Part shown: piece after piece, positions 1-12,075 of the stretch
Numbering within the stretch: position 1 is the first letter of the stretch
Layout of the letters: each line of letters opens with the position of its first letter
NCBI GenBank assembly: GCA_964035795.1
Contig: OZ038322.1
Location: 19,818,674-19,882,673, forward strand
Direction of reading: 5' to 3'
Length of the DNA stretch: 64,000 nt
Origin: Pterobdella sp. o SKG-2022
Lineage: Eukaryota; Annelida; Clitellata; Hirudinida; Piscicolidae
Position numbers and translations under genes: made by a program
The notes under the pieces: model-generated
Told to the model about the DNA's origin: nothing
The model's input: the letters and a program-made list of their open reading frames with translations, nothing else
Database searches by the model: none

Positions 1-1014
1 AGTTGTTGATGGATAAGACCAAACGAAGGACCAGTTCCACCACTGACATGACGTTTATTAGCAAGTAAGGATGCCGAGTAGGCTCGTTGTTGTATTAAAT
101 ATACGCTCAAAGTGCTTTAGATAAAGGTTTGGATGCGTAATCATTAGGTTTAACACTTTTTTTCATATTATATTATTAGCCTTTTTTTCTTAAATGTTAT
201 TTATAAAATAATATTCAAAGGAATTTATACTAAAAGCATAACTACATTTGAGATATGTAATAAAAATTTTGAATAAATAATTTCTGTAGAAATTTTATTC
301 ACAAAGCCAGTTAATATAGTATAACTCGTTGAAATTTTTCCAAGCTTGAACATTCTGCACGCAAGAAACCGATAAAAATATCATTAAGTTCATTTATTGC
401 TTCAGCTTGGACTACTTTTAGCAGATTTCATTTGTTTTATGCCTAAAGTATCATTTGATCCTTGTAGTTGAATATTTTTTTCTATACGTTACTCATATAA
501 GGAATTTTTATCAAGCCAAAGAAACGAATAAAAAATCACTGAACACTAAATATTTGAATTTTTTTTTAAAGTGCGAAGCTTTTGTTATCAGTGTAACATT
601 TTCAAAAATAAGATATAACTTCAATAAATGTAATTTCAACTAGCGTCTGTTATATGTAAATAGGGCGTTTTGAAAAAATATTCCAATAATTGTTATTCAG
701 ACAATGGGCGGAGTTAGAACGGTTGAAAAAAGCCGTGAAGAAAAACGTTGATCAAAAAGCAACCAAAGGAAGAAAAACCAGGTATTCACATGTATTGCCA
801 TCAAAACTTTTTTTTAAATGGCTATCTGCTTTGTTTAAAGAGCATAATACTTCATAGTATGATTGAATTTTTTTGCATCTTTATTTGTTATTGGGGTGTT
901 TTTATCAAAAATCGATTCTTTTAAATTAATGTTCAAACACTGAAGATATGAAGTTCACAAAAAGATGTTAGGCTTTTTAGCTCCTTCCAAACCCAAGAAC
1001 CAAGCTACAGATGA
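1..1014 (+). CDS. 3' end of an unidentified gene (three terminal exons; 5' part outside window)
   Basis: Three exons join in phase: 1-64 (ends AGCAA before the strong donor GTAAGG), 701-781 (acceptor TTATTCAG, donor GTATTC) and 972-1014, which ends in TGA. The joined tail reads through residues LLMDKTKRRTSSTTDMTFIS, then KQWAELERLKKAVKKN, then a basic stretch, then LFSSFQTQEPSYR and stop. Reading phase is 2 at both junctions, which is the main support. The segment is basic and probably helical (ELERLKKAVKK). I do not recognise the family and no domain is visible. It converges tail to tail with the SBSPON-like gene on the other strand. The model could be wrong because only about 60 codons are visible. 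Confidence 0.4.
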
Positions 1015-1714
1015 CCAAATGTAATTTCATGATTTTAATAGAATTCATATCTCATTAATAATTTATAATAATTTTTTTACAGAGACGCTTTCTATGAACA
1101 TTTATCTTCGGTTCATAATACAAGAACTAACAAATCAACTTAAGCCTTTTTATTATTTTTAAATAACCATTTTAAATATTTTCATTTAATCTTTTAAAAT
1201 AAATTTCAATGTTTGTTTTATTAAAATAATATTTATTGAAAATTTTTTTAAATAAAAATTAGATTCATTCTTAACGAAGCATAACAACAGCTTTTCCTCA
1301 AAGTTGCTAGTGTGAAATTCATGCGAGGTGTATTGAATTAACTTTGGTATGGAGATCGTTAAAATATTTTCTCAAGGCCGTGCAACTACCGATCTAAAAA
1401 GCGTGTGCTGGGAATATAATCTTGAGAATATTAAAAGTATGCCATATAGTTTTAATGATAACTAAATGGTTGATAAGGAAATAATTTTTCTTTTAATTTT
1501 TTTTAACTAAACTGAAAAAAGAATTATTTTTTAAAGTCTAGACAACAGTAATTTTGCGCTCTTAATACTGATGAAAAAATTCTATATATTTTTCAGGTTT
1601 TTTGTTCAAAATCTTATTAAATCAAAAAATTTTTATAAATATCTAGTAAGCTTGAGATAATATTTTAGGCGCAAAAATCAAAATATAATAGCTTTTATAA
1701 ACCGAATATAAATT
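1015..1714. other. Intergenic, no gene seen
   Basis: AT-rich spacer between two convergent genes. I see no convincing exon, RNA gene or repeat unit. A CTGATGA heptamer near 1569 is not followed by a hammerhead-like second core. Confidence 0.5.
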
Positions 1715-4700
1715 TCAAATGAAGATGAAAGCTTGCAAGCCTGGATGTCTCTTTCTGCACGAACATTGCTGCCGTAACTTTTCCAACACCCATGTTCCTT
1801 TGCATTGCTTTCTACCCATTTGTGTCCATTTGGTAGTTTCTCCTTCTACTCCGTGTCCGTAGCATCTACTTCCTAATGCTTTGTTAATGGCTGTGTGTTG
1901 GCACTCTACGCATATTTCAGAGCCTGCTTTCATTTCAATGGGGTTTTTAATTGATTTTTTAGATTTTTGGCACGTTGGTAAAATGTATTCCAGTCTGTAC
2001 AGTCCACAATAACTGTTGATTAGTATTTTTATTTTAACAAAACTTTCAAGGTAAATAATGTAATGTAATGCGGTATTATAAAGCGCTTTTCTTATAGATC
2101 AAAGCGCTTTTTACAATGTAATGTTGTGAAAGCTCTGAGTAACAGTTGCTAATCGACGGCCTACGCGGGATCGAACGCGGTTTCTTCAGCTAATTGGTCT
2201 AATACTCTACCAGCTGGGTTATAAAAGCCCAATAAATAAGTATAAATAACTATAGAATTGCCGATCATTCAGTAAACTCAGTTTTTAAAAAAAAAAAATC
2301 ATTCCATGAAATTATTACAAAATAATATAAAAAATACTTAAGTCTGGATCTTTTTGTGGTGTTGTGCCCAAGATGTTGGTAGATATTTCTTCTGATGTCT
2401 TTCAAAGGGTCGTATTTATATGCTTCTCTCCACTCTCCATATTTAAGAGCTAAAATTCGAGCGGTTTCTGAGAAGTTTAAAAAGAAATTTGTGAAAAATA
2501 ATCATATTTTAATTGCTGACGTTTATATAGAACAGTTAAAAACAGTCTTAAAGCGGAATAGTGTGTAAGATTTATAGGAAAACATATAGCATCCGCTATA
2601 TTTCAAGGTGAAAAAGGAGATTTTTTAGTTTATGTAAACACAAAAAGGCTTACCGAGTTTTATAACGATTCCTTCAAAAGCCTTATTTTTGATAAGGCTT
2701 AAGGGCTTAAAAACTTATCTAAATGCTTTTTTCAACTATTAAAGTATATTTCTTTTATTTATATTTTGTTATTCATTGAATTTGACTAAAACAAACGATG
2801 AAAATATTTAATTTATAATGTTTAAAATTTGATTGTCAACTTGTTTTGTCTCTTACAAATACATTATTATTGTATTGCAAACGTTAGTCCTCGTTAGTAT
2901 AGTGGTAAGTATCCCCGCCTGTCACGCGGGAGACCGGGGTTCAATTCCCCGACGGGGAGATTTTTTTATTGTTTATTTTAGCTCGTGATGTTTAGTTTAT
3001 TTTACAATTTTTTCACTTTCTATTGATTTCTTATAATGATTTTTAGTGGAATAACCGCATCCTGAATTAAGACCACGAAATAGCATTTAAAGTTTCTGGT
3101 AAAATCATACTATTTTTAAATGCCAAAATATTTCCTCAAGCTTGAGAATTTTCTAATTATTGCAATATTTGTTTATGACCTTGAAAAAATACATGACATA
3201 AAATAAAAAAAATCTAAAGAAAATGTTTTATATAATTTACTTTTTCAATAATTAAATTGGTAGTGTTTTGCTGAATAATATTTTTTCAAAAAATTATTCT
3301 ATTATCACACTAAATCAACTGATCATATTTTCATAGTTGTACCAACCACAATTTTATAATTTTTTTTGTTTTAAAAATATTACTTAATTTCTTGTTGTAG
3401 TGTAGCATGTCCATAAACAGTTTTTTTTGCAATGAAGTTTATTTCAATTTTCATTTAGAAAATTTTAATAAAATAAATAAATATGAATAAAGTGAAAAAA
3501 TATTAATAAACCTCTGATTTCTTCTCCATTAGACCTTGAGTTTCTGACACGTTTGCATGAAACGCCCTCACAAACCTATGTTGTTTGAAATATTGGCACC
3601 ACTAAAATCTCAATGTTAAAAACAGCATAGCATGAGCTGCTACAAGTACTCAAAACAAAATTTCCAAAGAACGAAATAAAAATCAATAAAAATTGATACT
3701 TTTTGCATTTATATATATATTATATAAATGGTATTTTTATAATACAATGAATCTAAACGAGAAAGCACTTGTTTTTGAATAGTAGATTCACAAGCAGAAG
3801 CGCCGTTACGAGGGTTTTGTATGACTCTGCGCTGTCTGTGCCTTTCTCCAAAGCCACATGCCGCATCACAGTCAGACCACTCAGCCCACTGTCCCAACAA
3901 ACAGTTCACTTCTTTTGAGTTGTAGGGGTTATGAGTTGTAGTTATTTTTAGCTCTAGTGCTTAATGTTGCTAGAATATGTTTCTGTGTTCTAAATGGTTT
4001 TTTTCTCATAAAACTCAGTTATTTATTTGACAATTTTTTACATCGATTTATGGAAAAATTTTAGTAATTTAATTGAGCAAAATAAATAGTTATAATTTTA
4101 GATAAGTTTAGCCTTATTATGAAACATTAGCGAATTTTGCTGAAAAAAATGCCAAATAATATTTATAAATAAATTTGAGGTGTCTCTAAAATGTTATTTA
4201 TTCAATTCCAATATTTAGTTTAATATTATTTTAAATTTAACATGGCTATTTTTTCTATGTAGCAATAAAAAACATTCATATCGTTCAATAACCCCATTAT
4301 AAACCTTTGCAATGATCCGTGTAGTCAATACAACAATCCTTGAGTGGAAGGCATGAAGCATCACAGTAACAAGTATTATTGTTTTTGCCGTTCATTCGGG
4401 GTCCTTTCGTTATACAGTTGTTGTTCTTGCCTTGACAGCACAAACCACTTCTTCTGCAGCCAAGCATTGTGTTCTCTGCAGATTTTGGAGTCTTGAATCT
4501 ACGTGCACCAGGAATTTTTCTTCCTTTTTTGATTTTGCTTACTGGTTCTTTTTTGTGAAAGTTTTTTGCAAAATACTCAGCCTTCGAGTTTTTTTCAATC
4601 GATAAAGATGAGGCGTTATTATGAAATTGGAGATTGTAGTTTTTTTTTGTGTTATATTTATTTTGTCTGTTTGTTTTTGCTTCTATAACTAAGATTATAA

Positions 4701-4734
4701 ATAGAAAAATAAAAAATAGTTTGAATTTCAACAT
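1715..4734 (-). CDS. SBSPON: SBSPON-like secreted protein (somatomedin B + thrombospondin type-1 domains), five exons
   Basis: Exons on the minus strand: 4734-4305, 3908-3769, 3575-3512, 2467-2338, 2012-1715. Phases match at every junction and give 353 residues. The protein starts with a hydrophobic signal peptide (MLKFKLFFIFLFIILVIEA), then a basic spacer of about 70 residues, then an eight-cysteine somatomedin B domain (CCQG, CYCDASC, CCIDY, ending DHCK). Exon 2 encodes a TSP1 repeat (LGQWAEWSDCDAACGFGERH). The last exon carries the family's conserved C-terminal domain: ICVEC, CKGTW, QCSC and a terminal FIFI. This is the order of RPE-spondin, a secreted matrix protein. It is longer than the human protein (about 264 residues) mainly through the N-terminal spacer. 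A tRNA gene and a SINE lie in introns 3 and 4. Confidence 0.85.
2048..2230 (-). repeat. tRNA-derived SINE copy
   Basis: On the minus strand an A-box-like stretch (AACCCAGCTGGTAGAG) is followed about 40 nt later by a B-box (GTTCGATCCCG), so the head is tRNA-derived but no cloverleaf holds. The body then runs to two AAAGCGCTTT palindromes about 15 nt apart and a TTACATTACATT tail. Tails with AAAGCGCTTT/TATAA are common at the 3' ends of invertebrate SINEs. It lies inside intron 4 of the SBSPON-like gene. A diverged copy of the head is at 40070-40136. Confidence 0.65.
2888..2959 (+). tRNA. trnD-GUC: tRNA-Asp (anticodon GTC)
   Basis: A 72-nt cloverleaf. The acceptor arm TCCTCGT (2888-2894) pairs with ACGGGGA, discriminator G2959. 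The anticodon GTC is at 2921-2923 in a stem of CCCGC/GCGGG type, and the T-arm contains GGTTCAATTCC. A run of seven T (2961-2967) follows immediately as the Pol III terminator. The sequence is nearly the universal animal tRNA-Asp(GTC). It lies in intron 3 of the SBSPON-like gene, on the opposite strand. Confidence 0.97.
4085..4135. repeat. Single-arm copy of the foldback repeat family
   Basis: Contains the family core, TTTAGATAAGTTTAGCC followed by TTATTATGAAACATTAG, also found at 29446-29521, 40260-40419 and 42507-42583. Lies in intron 1 of the SBSPON-like gene. Confidence 0.5.
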
Positions 4735-5183
4735 TTTGACTACAGTTTTTTTTATTTATCCGTTCAATTTCACAAATGCTTGTGCCAAAAATACAAAACG
4801 CTTTCTTTTAAATCCTTTGCAAACACAACATTGTCTGCATATTTCATCGATATTTTTAAGATTTTTTAATAGTGTATATTTGCATAGATTTATACTACAT
4901 ATATGTTTATATGGAAATAGATGGGAAGTTTGTTGTATAAGGAACATAGAATTCGTTCATATTTTTGTCTGTATCTTTTCCAAGATACTCGCAATAAAAT
5001 TTTCACTAAAAGTTTAATGTTTTTCTCTCATGTTCTATAAATAATCAATCATTTTCAAACATCTTTCATGAATTTGATAACTGAATTGAAATAAAGCGCA
5101 AAAACTCAGGTAAATTTTTTTGTATCTAAAGCAACCAAAAAGTTTTATAAGCAAAAAAATTCATTTTTGTAACCAAAACTATT
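4735..5183. promoter_or_regulatory. Divergent promoter region between SBSPON-like gene and IQCG
   Basis: A 449-bp head-to-head spacer. A degenerate X-box-like site, GTATCTAAAGCAAC (5122-5135), lies about 50 bp upstream of the IQCG start; its right half-site AGCAAC fits the RFX consensus exactly and its left half is degenerate. No clear TATA box was seen. Confidence 0.3.
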
Positions 5184-6225
5184 ATGGAATCTGAAAATTT
5201 GCAAAATAAACAGGTTTTGACAATGTTTGTTAGGTATTTGCTTGAAGAAGCAAATCCGCTTATAAAAATAATTGTGAATAAAAAAGAAAATTCTTTTGAT
5301 GGAAAAAATTATGAATTTGATGAAAAAGAAATTGGAGATAAGAAAAAAGATATAAATTCCGAAGAGAATTTGGAAATGAGAATTCAACTGGAAGCCCATT
5401 TAAAGGATCAAATACAAAATTTAAAAAAAGAAGTTTCAAATAAAACTGCATATGCAAAAGAATATTCTCAAGCTGTTATAGAGGCTAATGAGAGAAAATT
5501 CAAAAGAGATCAAAGAAAGTCTTTAGCCAAAATCGCGGTGCATAAATTCTTCATCAAGTCAAAAATGAAACATAAATAATATTAAATCTTCATCATTCTT
5601 ATAGAAGTGCAAAAACATGATAGAAGATGAAAACAGGGTCAACGTTGAAATTGAATCCTATCTTCGAGCTTCAATAAGAGTTGGTGATAAGTTTCATGAT
5701 TTATTAATTATTTAATGTTTGAATATATTTCATGATAGAAAAATGAAGATTTGTTGGACAAACTACGAGAAAAATATGAAAAAGACATGAAAGAAAGGCA
5801 ACAAAAATACGAGAAATTGAGCTTGGAGAGGAATCAACTCAAGCAAAGCTATAATGAACAGAAAAAATTGGTAAACGAATTTTGAAGAAATTTTTGTTAT
5901 TTTTTAAATAATATTTTTTACTTTCAACTCAGTACTTTGAATATGAAAAAGTTGTGGTTGATTACCGAGTTGAGAAAGAAAAAGAACGTATAGAGGAAGC
6001 TATTAAACTCGAAAGATTAACTGCTGTTATCAAAGTAAGGGATTGATTAAAATTTCAATAAGATTTCAATTCATCGCCAAAATAGTTAAAATCATAAAAA
6101 AAATTTTTTCTATTTTTGATTTTATAAAGTTGCAGAAATGGTGGAAAACCATATTAACAAAAAGAAGACAAAAAGAAAAAATAAATAGAAAAATGAGAAA
6201 AGCATCTAGAACTGGAAGAAAATAA
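5184..6225 (+). CDS. IQCG: IQ motif-containing protein G / dynein regulatory complex subunit 9
   Basis: Exons 5184-5537, 5605-5679, 5739-5870, 5933-6034 and 6130-6225 join in phase 0 throughout to give 252 residues. The product is a coiled-coil protein ending in an IQ-like helix, IKLQKWWKTILTKRR, which matches the family's conserved IKLQ-WW-RR calmodulin-binding end. Before it, REKYEKDMKERQ and YFEYEKVVVDYRVEKEK match the conserved coiled coil. DRC9 is part of the nexin-dynein regulatory complex of motile cilia. The first donor (GCG before GTGCAT) is weak. The protein is shorter than the human one (443) at its N terminus, so upstream exons may be missing or the lineage form is short. Gamma-tubulin begins 116 bp downstream on the same strand. 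Confidence 0.75.
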
Positions 6226-6341
6226 AACAATGATTTCAAAAAATAAAATTGAATCGTTTTTAATAAAGTTTACTTTTCAAAATTTTTGTAGTATAAGTTT
6301 GATTGCGCGCCTATAGCTTTGTTAAGTTTAAAGATTTTTAA
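6226..6341 (+). promoter_or_regulatory. Operon-like intercistronic spacer with poly(A) signals and a 3' splice site
   Basis: Only 116 bp separate the IQCG stop from the gamma-tubulin start. The spacer has AATAAA motifs (6242, 6262), then a pyrimidine-rich TTTTTGTAG acceptor ending at 6291, about 50 bp before the ATG. This is the arrangement expected of a trans-spliced downstream gene or of a 5'-UTR intron. Which one applies cannot be settled from sequence alone. Confidence 0.4.
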
Positions 6342-9300
6342 ATGCCTCGGGAAATAATAACTTTACAATTGGGACAATGTGGAAATCAAAGTAGGTATTT
6401 TAAAAAAATAATAAATAACTTGAGCGTATATTCAACACCGGCTAAGTATTAGAACACTTCCCATTTTCTTTCAACGGAGCTTAAATTCATTATTGATATT
6501 TAAAATAATTTCCAATTATTTATATACATATTTTGTTGAAAACAGTTTTCAATAATAAAAATTAAGAAACTTAAATGACGCCCCTTAAATAGTTTGGTTC
6601 TCTTATAAAATGTTTTAGTTTCCGACTAAATTACTAATTTAGTAAAATCAAAATAAATAAAAGATTAAACTTTTCAAATAATTCGAATGAATTAAAATAT
6701 TCTTGAGATTCTTTCATTAATATAATAATAAAATAGGACCAATATTTTAATTTTATAATTGTAGAGAAGAAACATCAATTCTTCAACAAAATTCAGTCAT
6801 AAAAAATTGTAATTTATGGCTCAACCAAAATCATTTTGATTTGAGATGATATCATATATAATTTTCAATTACACTCTTCAAGTTGGAATGGAGTTTTGGA
6901 AACAGTTGTGCACAGAACATGGAATAAGTCCAGGTAAGTCTTATTTAATGACTTATTTCTATTAATAATTGAGACTTTGTTATATTATTGTTTTTGATGC
7001 AGAAAACTTCTACAATAGTTTTCTAAACAATGAATTTCATCAAAGTGTATATGAAACATTATAAATTTAAAAACAAAGTTTCATAAGCTTATTAATGCAC
7101 ACAACTTTTTGTTGAGGATGGTTTTTTACTAAACCAAAGTTTTATGCTTAAAAACCCATTGACCATTGTGTTTTATTTAATCATGTTTCAATAGAGAAAC
7201 AGGATTGAAGTATTAGCCTACAAACAATTTAGTTGTATCTAATTTCAATGAAGAAATGTGTTTTTGAATAAAATATCAACTTTTTTTGCTTGGAAATATA
7301 TTGTTTAAATAAATACAAGAATAATGATATTATCAAATAGAGGGAATTCTACAAGAATTCGCATTTGATGGTAATGACAGAAAAGATGTTTTCTTTTATC
7401 AGGTATTTATTAGAACATAGATGTCTGTTGTCAATAGAATGTTTAATACTTTTAGCTAAAAATTCAAAAGTAGCACTTAACAGCTAAATAAATTATATGA
7501 AAATGATTCCAATCTTGTCACATAACTTAATGAGTCTGGTCTTTAATTGAATCTTTTTTCTTCTATATTGAGTGTTCAGACCATTTTTTAACATATCTCC
7601 AAACTTTATATAATTTTAGTAATTATTTTACTTTATAATTTATTAGGCAGATGATGAACACTATATTCCAAGAGCTGTATTGTTGGATTTGGAACCTCGT
7701 GTCATAAACTCTATTATGAATAGCCCCTACTCTAAATTATACAACCAAGAAAATGTGTATGTGTCAAAAGATGGAGGAGGTGCTGGAAATAATTGGGCTC
7801 ATGGATATCAACAGGTTTGATAATTAAATCATTAATGTTCTTGTTGAATTAAATCAAACTTCATTAAATAAAAAAAATATTTGAATGTTTTTTAACATTT
7901 ACTTTTAGGAATATTGATTCTTTTTCTCAATATGGGAGATAACATTTTATATGAGTTTTCAAGTATTTATGATAGTTTAAAGATGATAATAGAGTTTAAT
8001 AAAGAATGGTGATGAAAAATGATACTTAAATAATTCAATATAATCTACCACATGTAACTAATTTTCTATAGCTCATTATAACACTTCATAAGTCAACATT
8101 CAACATGAACCACTTTGATACACTATAAAAAGTATCAAAAAGACACCTAAAAACTAATTTATAATAATGAAATTCAACTTAAAGGAAAATATTAACTTCA
8201 TTATTATTCATATTGGCAATACAAAATCTTATGCAACTCTATTCATTCATGTATCAATAAAAACTTCAAACTGAACACAAGGGAGAACAACATTATGAGG
8301 AGGTGTTTGACATAATAGACAGGGAAGCAGATGGTAGTGATAGCTTAGAGGGCTTTGTGTGTTGCCATTCAATTGCTGGTGGTACTGGTTCTGGTATGGG
8401 GTCATACATACTTGAAAAGCTTAATGATAGGTTGGTTGGGGCACTTAGTTGTAGTAAGCTTTGTTTGTTTGTTTTTAACAAGTACGTGTATTTTATATAT
8501 ATTGAATTAATATTATTATTTAGCTTTTTCCATTTTAATTTTCTTATAAATTAATATGAACTTTTAAAACTTATATGGAATGACTAAAAATATGCATTAT
8601 CAAAAGATTTATACTGATTGATTGCTCAAAATTCCATACAAACTCATAACAAATAGAGTTATCAAATAGATTATGCATTCATCTAGGTTTCCAAAGAAAC
8701 TGATACAGACGTATTCAGTGTTTCCAAACCAAGATGAAATTTCTGATGTGGTTGTGCAACCTTACAACTCTCTTCTCACCCTCAAAAGACTTATCCAAAA
8801 CGCTGACTGTGTGGTTGGTATTGCCTTTGTAATGTGTTTTTATTGCATCTTCCCTATTGCAGTAATATTGAGTTGCGTTTATGGCGAAGGAAACAGGATA
8901 TAATAAATGTTGAAAAGATTTTATGCATAAATTAATTTCGACCTGGTACAGCAAATTGGAAAAATTGAAGCCTTGTTTAAATTTTTTATTCACATTGTGT
9001 TTCTGCATTTAAAAATTTTTTCATCAGAACAATTTAAACTTTAAAATAATTTATGATAATGTTTTCTCAGGTAGTTTTAGATAACACAGCTCTTCACAGA
9101 ATAGCAGCAGACCGACTTCAAATAGAAAACCCAACTTTCAGTCAAATCAATCATTTGGTATATATTTTATAACCTCAACATCGATACTATTTCAATTTAT
9201 TGTCTAAATAGGTTTATTTTAATATAAGTTGTATGGTAGGTTATTGAATTTATTTTTTATATACAATTAGCCCAATTTGGTAAAGGAAGAGGGGCTATCA

Positions 9301-11367
9301 AAAGGATTTGATTGATCGATTGATTGATTGATTTTATATTCAAATAGTACTAAAAAGCTTGGCATTCCTAAATTTAGCTAGCTAAGAATCAAGCTTTAAT
9401 TCAATAAAAAAAGTTTAAAATGATAACTCCATTTTAAGGTATCAACTGTGATGTCAGTATCCACAGCCACCCTCCGTTACCCTGGCTATATGAATAATGA
9501 TCTTATAGGTATTTTATATGAGTTTTTCATTGTTCTTACTTAATTGTTTAAATTATTATTATTATAGAAACAAGAAGCTCTACACTAGTTTTTTGAAGCG
9601 TAAGAAACTATTTGTTGAAGAGATCTAAGTTATTTATATACTCATATTCCATTGTATAAAGTTATAACGCCAATCACTGCAGGCCTGATAGCATCCCTCA
9701 TACCGACTCCTCGACTACACTTTCTCATGACAGGCTACACTCCCCTCGTCAGTGACACTCAAGTTGGTCTTATTCAGTATCCTTTCTCAGTTGTATATTC
9801 ATTTTTTTTAAACTTTTAATAGTATTCAACTGTTAATATTATCCTTCAATATTAGCTTGTTATTTACAATAACTCTCAAATATCAACCTAATTTTTTTGT
9901 TGATCACATAGGATTATATTTATCAATAATATCATCATAATACTTAAAAATCTTGAATCCCCAAACCATGTGGTTAAAAGTATATTTTAGTATTATAGAT
10001 ATAATAGCTTCCATAAAACGTGCTAATTAATAAGAACCCGTAACTTAAACCAAGACTCTTGCCGCAGAGCACAGGCATACGAAGAACCACAGTGTTGGAC
10101 GTCATGAGACGTTTGTTGCAGCCTAAAAACATGATGGTGTCCACTCCGCTTTTGTCTAAGGGGGCTTCCCATTGCTACATCTCCATCCTCAACATCATAC
10201 AAGGAGAAGTAGATCCAACACAGGTGACTTTTAGAAGTTTAGTTTAACTAACGGTTTGGTTGGAGATTCATTTAGGGTACAAACTGTTTATCTACAAAAA
10301 CTAAAAAAATTATCACCGCCGTTTGAGCTTATTATGTCTTCATAACGATAGTAATTAACTTTGAAATTGTATCAAAAATCACTATAAAGGTGCACAAAAG
10401 CCTTCAAAGGATAAGAGAGAGGAAACTTGCCCAGTTCATTCCATGGGGCCCTGCTAGCATACAAGTGGCACTATCTCGCAGGTCGCCTTATGTACAAGCT
10501 CCTAACAGGGTGTCAGGCCTCATGATCGCCAACCACACTAGCATTTCTTCAGTTAGTCTTTTGAGTATCCATTCTAACTTTTAGTCATCATTTTTGCTAA
10601 ATTATTATAATTAATATTTATTATTTTCATTCATCTTGTTCGGAGAACTGAGTTTAAATGATAAGCTTGTTGAAATTGTGAAGTAAGCAAGTTTGCCAAC
10701 GTCGTAAGAAAGTGGAATGATGATTGTGTGAAACAGGAGTAAAGTTTCTAGTAATAGATGAAGGAAAGGGCCAAGGTTAGCTTCTAAAGGTGTGGGAGAA
10801 AACCTTTGTCATAGGCTTCAGTTAGCATTTGAAGCTTCCTATTAAAACATAATGGAGAGAGAGGTTAAGGTCATGAAGAAGACAGCAACACCTTTTAAAA
10901 TGGAAAGATGCTGACACTAATAAAATGATATTTGGATGTAACCCAAATGCTGGGGCCTTAATGGCACTTTTTGTATGGCTTTTTCAAACTGGAGAATTTT
11001 TAAAAACACGCTTATTCAAAAAAAATTAAGCTAAAGTTTTCGATAAGTGAAATCTTAAGGTGTTTTTAAAAACTTCATAATTTGAAGAAACTATATGATT
11101 CAAGTTATTAAAAGTACATAAGATGACTGATGTCTGCATTCAATTTTTAAGTAAACGATTCTTCAACCACCCCAGCTGTTTGAGAGATGTCTCAAACAAT
11201 ATGAAAAGCTTTTCAAGCGAGAGGCCTTCTTGGACCAGTTCAAAAAGATGAAGATCTTCAAAGATGACATGGATGAGTTCATTATATCGAGAGAGGTCTT
11301 ACAGTCGTTGATTGACGAATACCATGCCGCTACTAAACCTTCGTACACATCTTGGGGGAGTATGTGA
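6342..11367 (+). CDS. TUBG1: Gamma-tubulin
   Basis: Twelve exons: 6342-6390, 6883-6933, 7341-7402, 7647-7814, 8282-8430, 8687-8813, 9071-9157, 9439-9508, 9683-9762, 10068-10223, 10390-10551, 11176-11367. All junctions keep phase and give 450 residues, against 451 in human. Hallmarks include the start [22 protein letters not shown], the tubulin GTP-binding signature [10 protein letters not shown] in exon 5, FPNQDE and [17 protein letters not shown]. The product nucleates microtubules in ring complexes at centrosomes and basal bodies. The segment at residues 310-340 ([17 protein letters not shown]) is more divergent than the rest. The intron after exon 7 contains a truncated LINE tail (9269-9334). 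Confidence 0.97.
9269..9334 (+). repeat. Severely 5'-truncated LINE 3' end with TTGA repeats
   Basis: Begins AGCCCAATTTGGTAAAGG, closes a hairpin with GGGGCT, then AAAAGGATTTGATTGATCGATTGATTGATT. Same 3' end as copies at 12076-12480 (minus) and 24978-25030. Confidence 0.6.
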
Positions 11368-11443
11368 AGCCCTCGCTTTTGTTATTTTTATTATTGTTAT
11401 TAATACTATTGTTATTACCTGTTGACGTGAAATAGCCGGAAAT

Positions 11444-11600
11444 CAATGAAAAAGAAACAAACAGTATGGTTTATTGAGAAGCTTAATACACGAAGCTCGT
11501 AAGAGTATCTTAAACTCAATTACATTTGATAATGTAAGATACTCTTACGAAAAGCTTCGTGTATAAAGTTTCTCAATAAACCGTAGTGTTTGTTTCTATT
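11444..11600. repeat. Foldback repeat with arms of about 65 bp
   Basis: Left arm runs from AGAAACAAACA through GGTTTATTGAGAA and ACACGAAGCT to CGTAAGAGTATCTTA. Right arm is its near-perfect reverse complement, ending in GTAGTGTTTGTTTCTA. The central spacer is roughly 20 bp. A single-arm relative is at 47098-47146. Lies just 3' of gamma-tubulin. Confidence 0.7.
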
Positions 11601-12075
11601 ATTACCTGTTGTTTTTTTTTAGTATTTTTATTAATGATTTAGGGGACCCGAAAGTGGAATCACTAAGTGATTTTATTATCATGCTTTTCATCTTGAAGAT
11701 TCTTTTATTCATCAACCTGCTTCATTTTTGTTGATGATATTATGAAAATAAACTGAATAATCTTTTATAAAATTTTTTATGTATAAAAAAATTCATTTTT
11801 TTTATTTCCATTTAAACGAAATTATCTTTATTGCGTTTGAAACTTAAGTTAAATGGGATTGTTTGTCTAATCAAACTACGGGGATAAATTTAATGGTTCA
11901 TACGCAATAATTTCCGACAGTCAAAATATCAATATACTTAATAATGATAATTATTAGGAAAACTTCGTGCTCATTTTCTTATAATCGTTATAAGTATTTA
12001 ATTTTTTTGATCTTCACAACTACCTTCATATTTTAAATAAATAATGAAAGCGATTTTAATAGTGTAAAAAGTAGT

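Noticed and set aside
1569..1610. CTGATGA near a CAGG sequence
   Set aside because: No GAAA core at suitable distance.
4649..5017. A 122-codon + strand frame
   Set aside because: Antisense to the signal-peptide end of the SBSPON-like gene; no domain and no splice logic.
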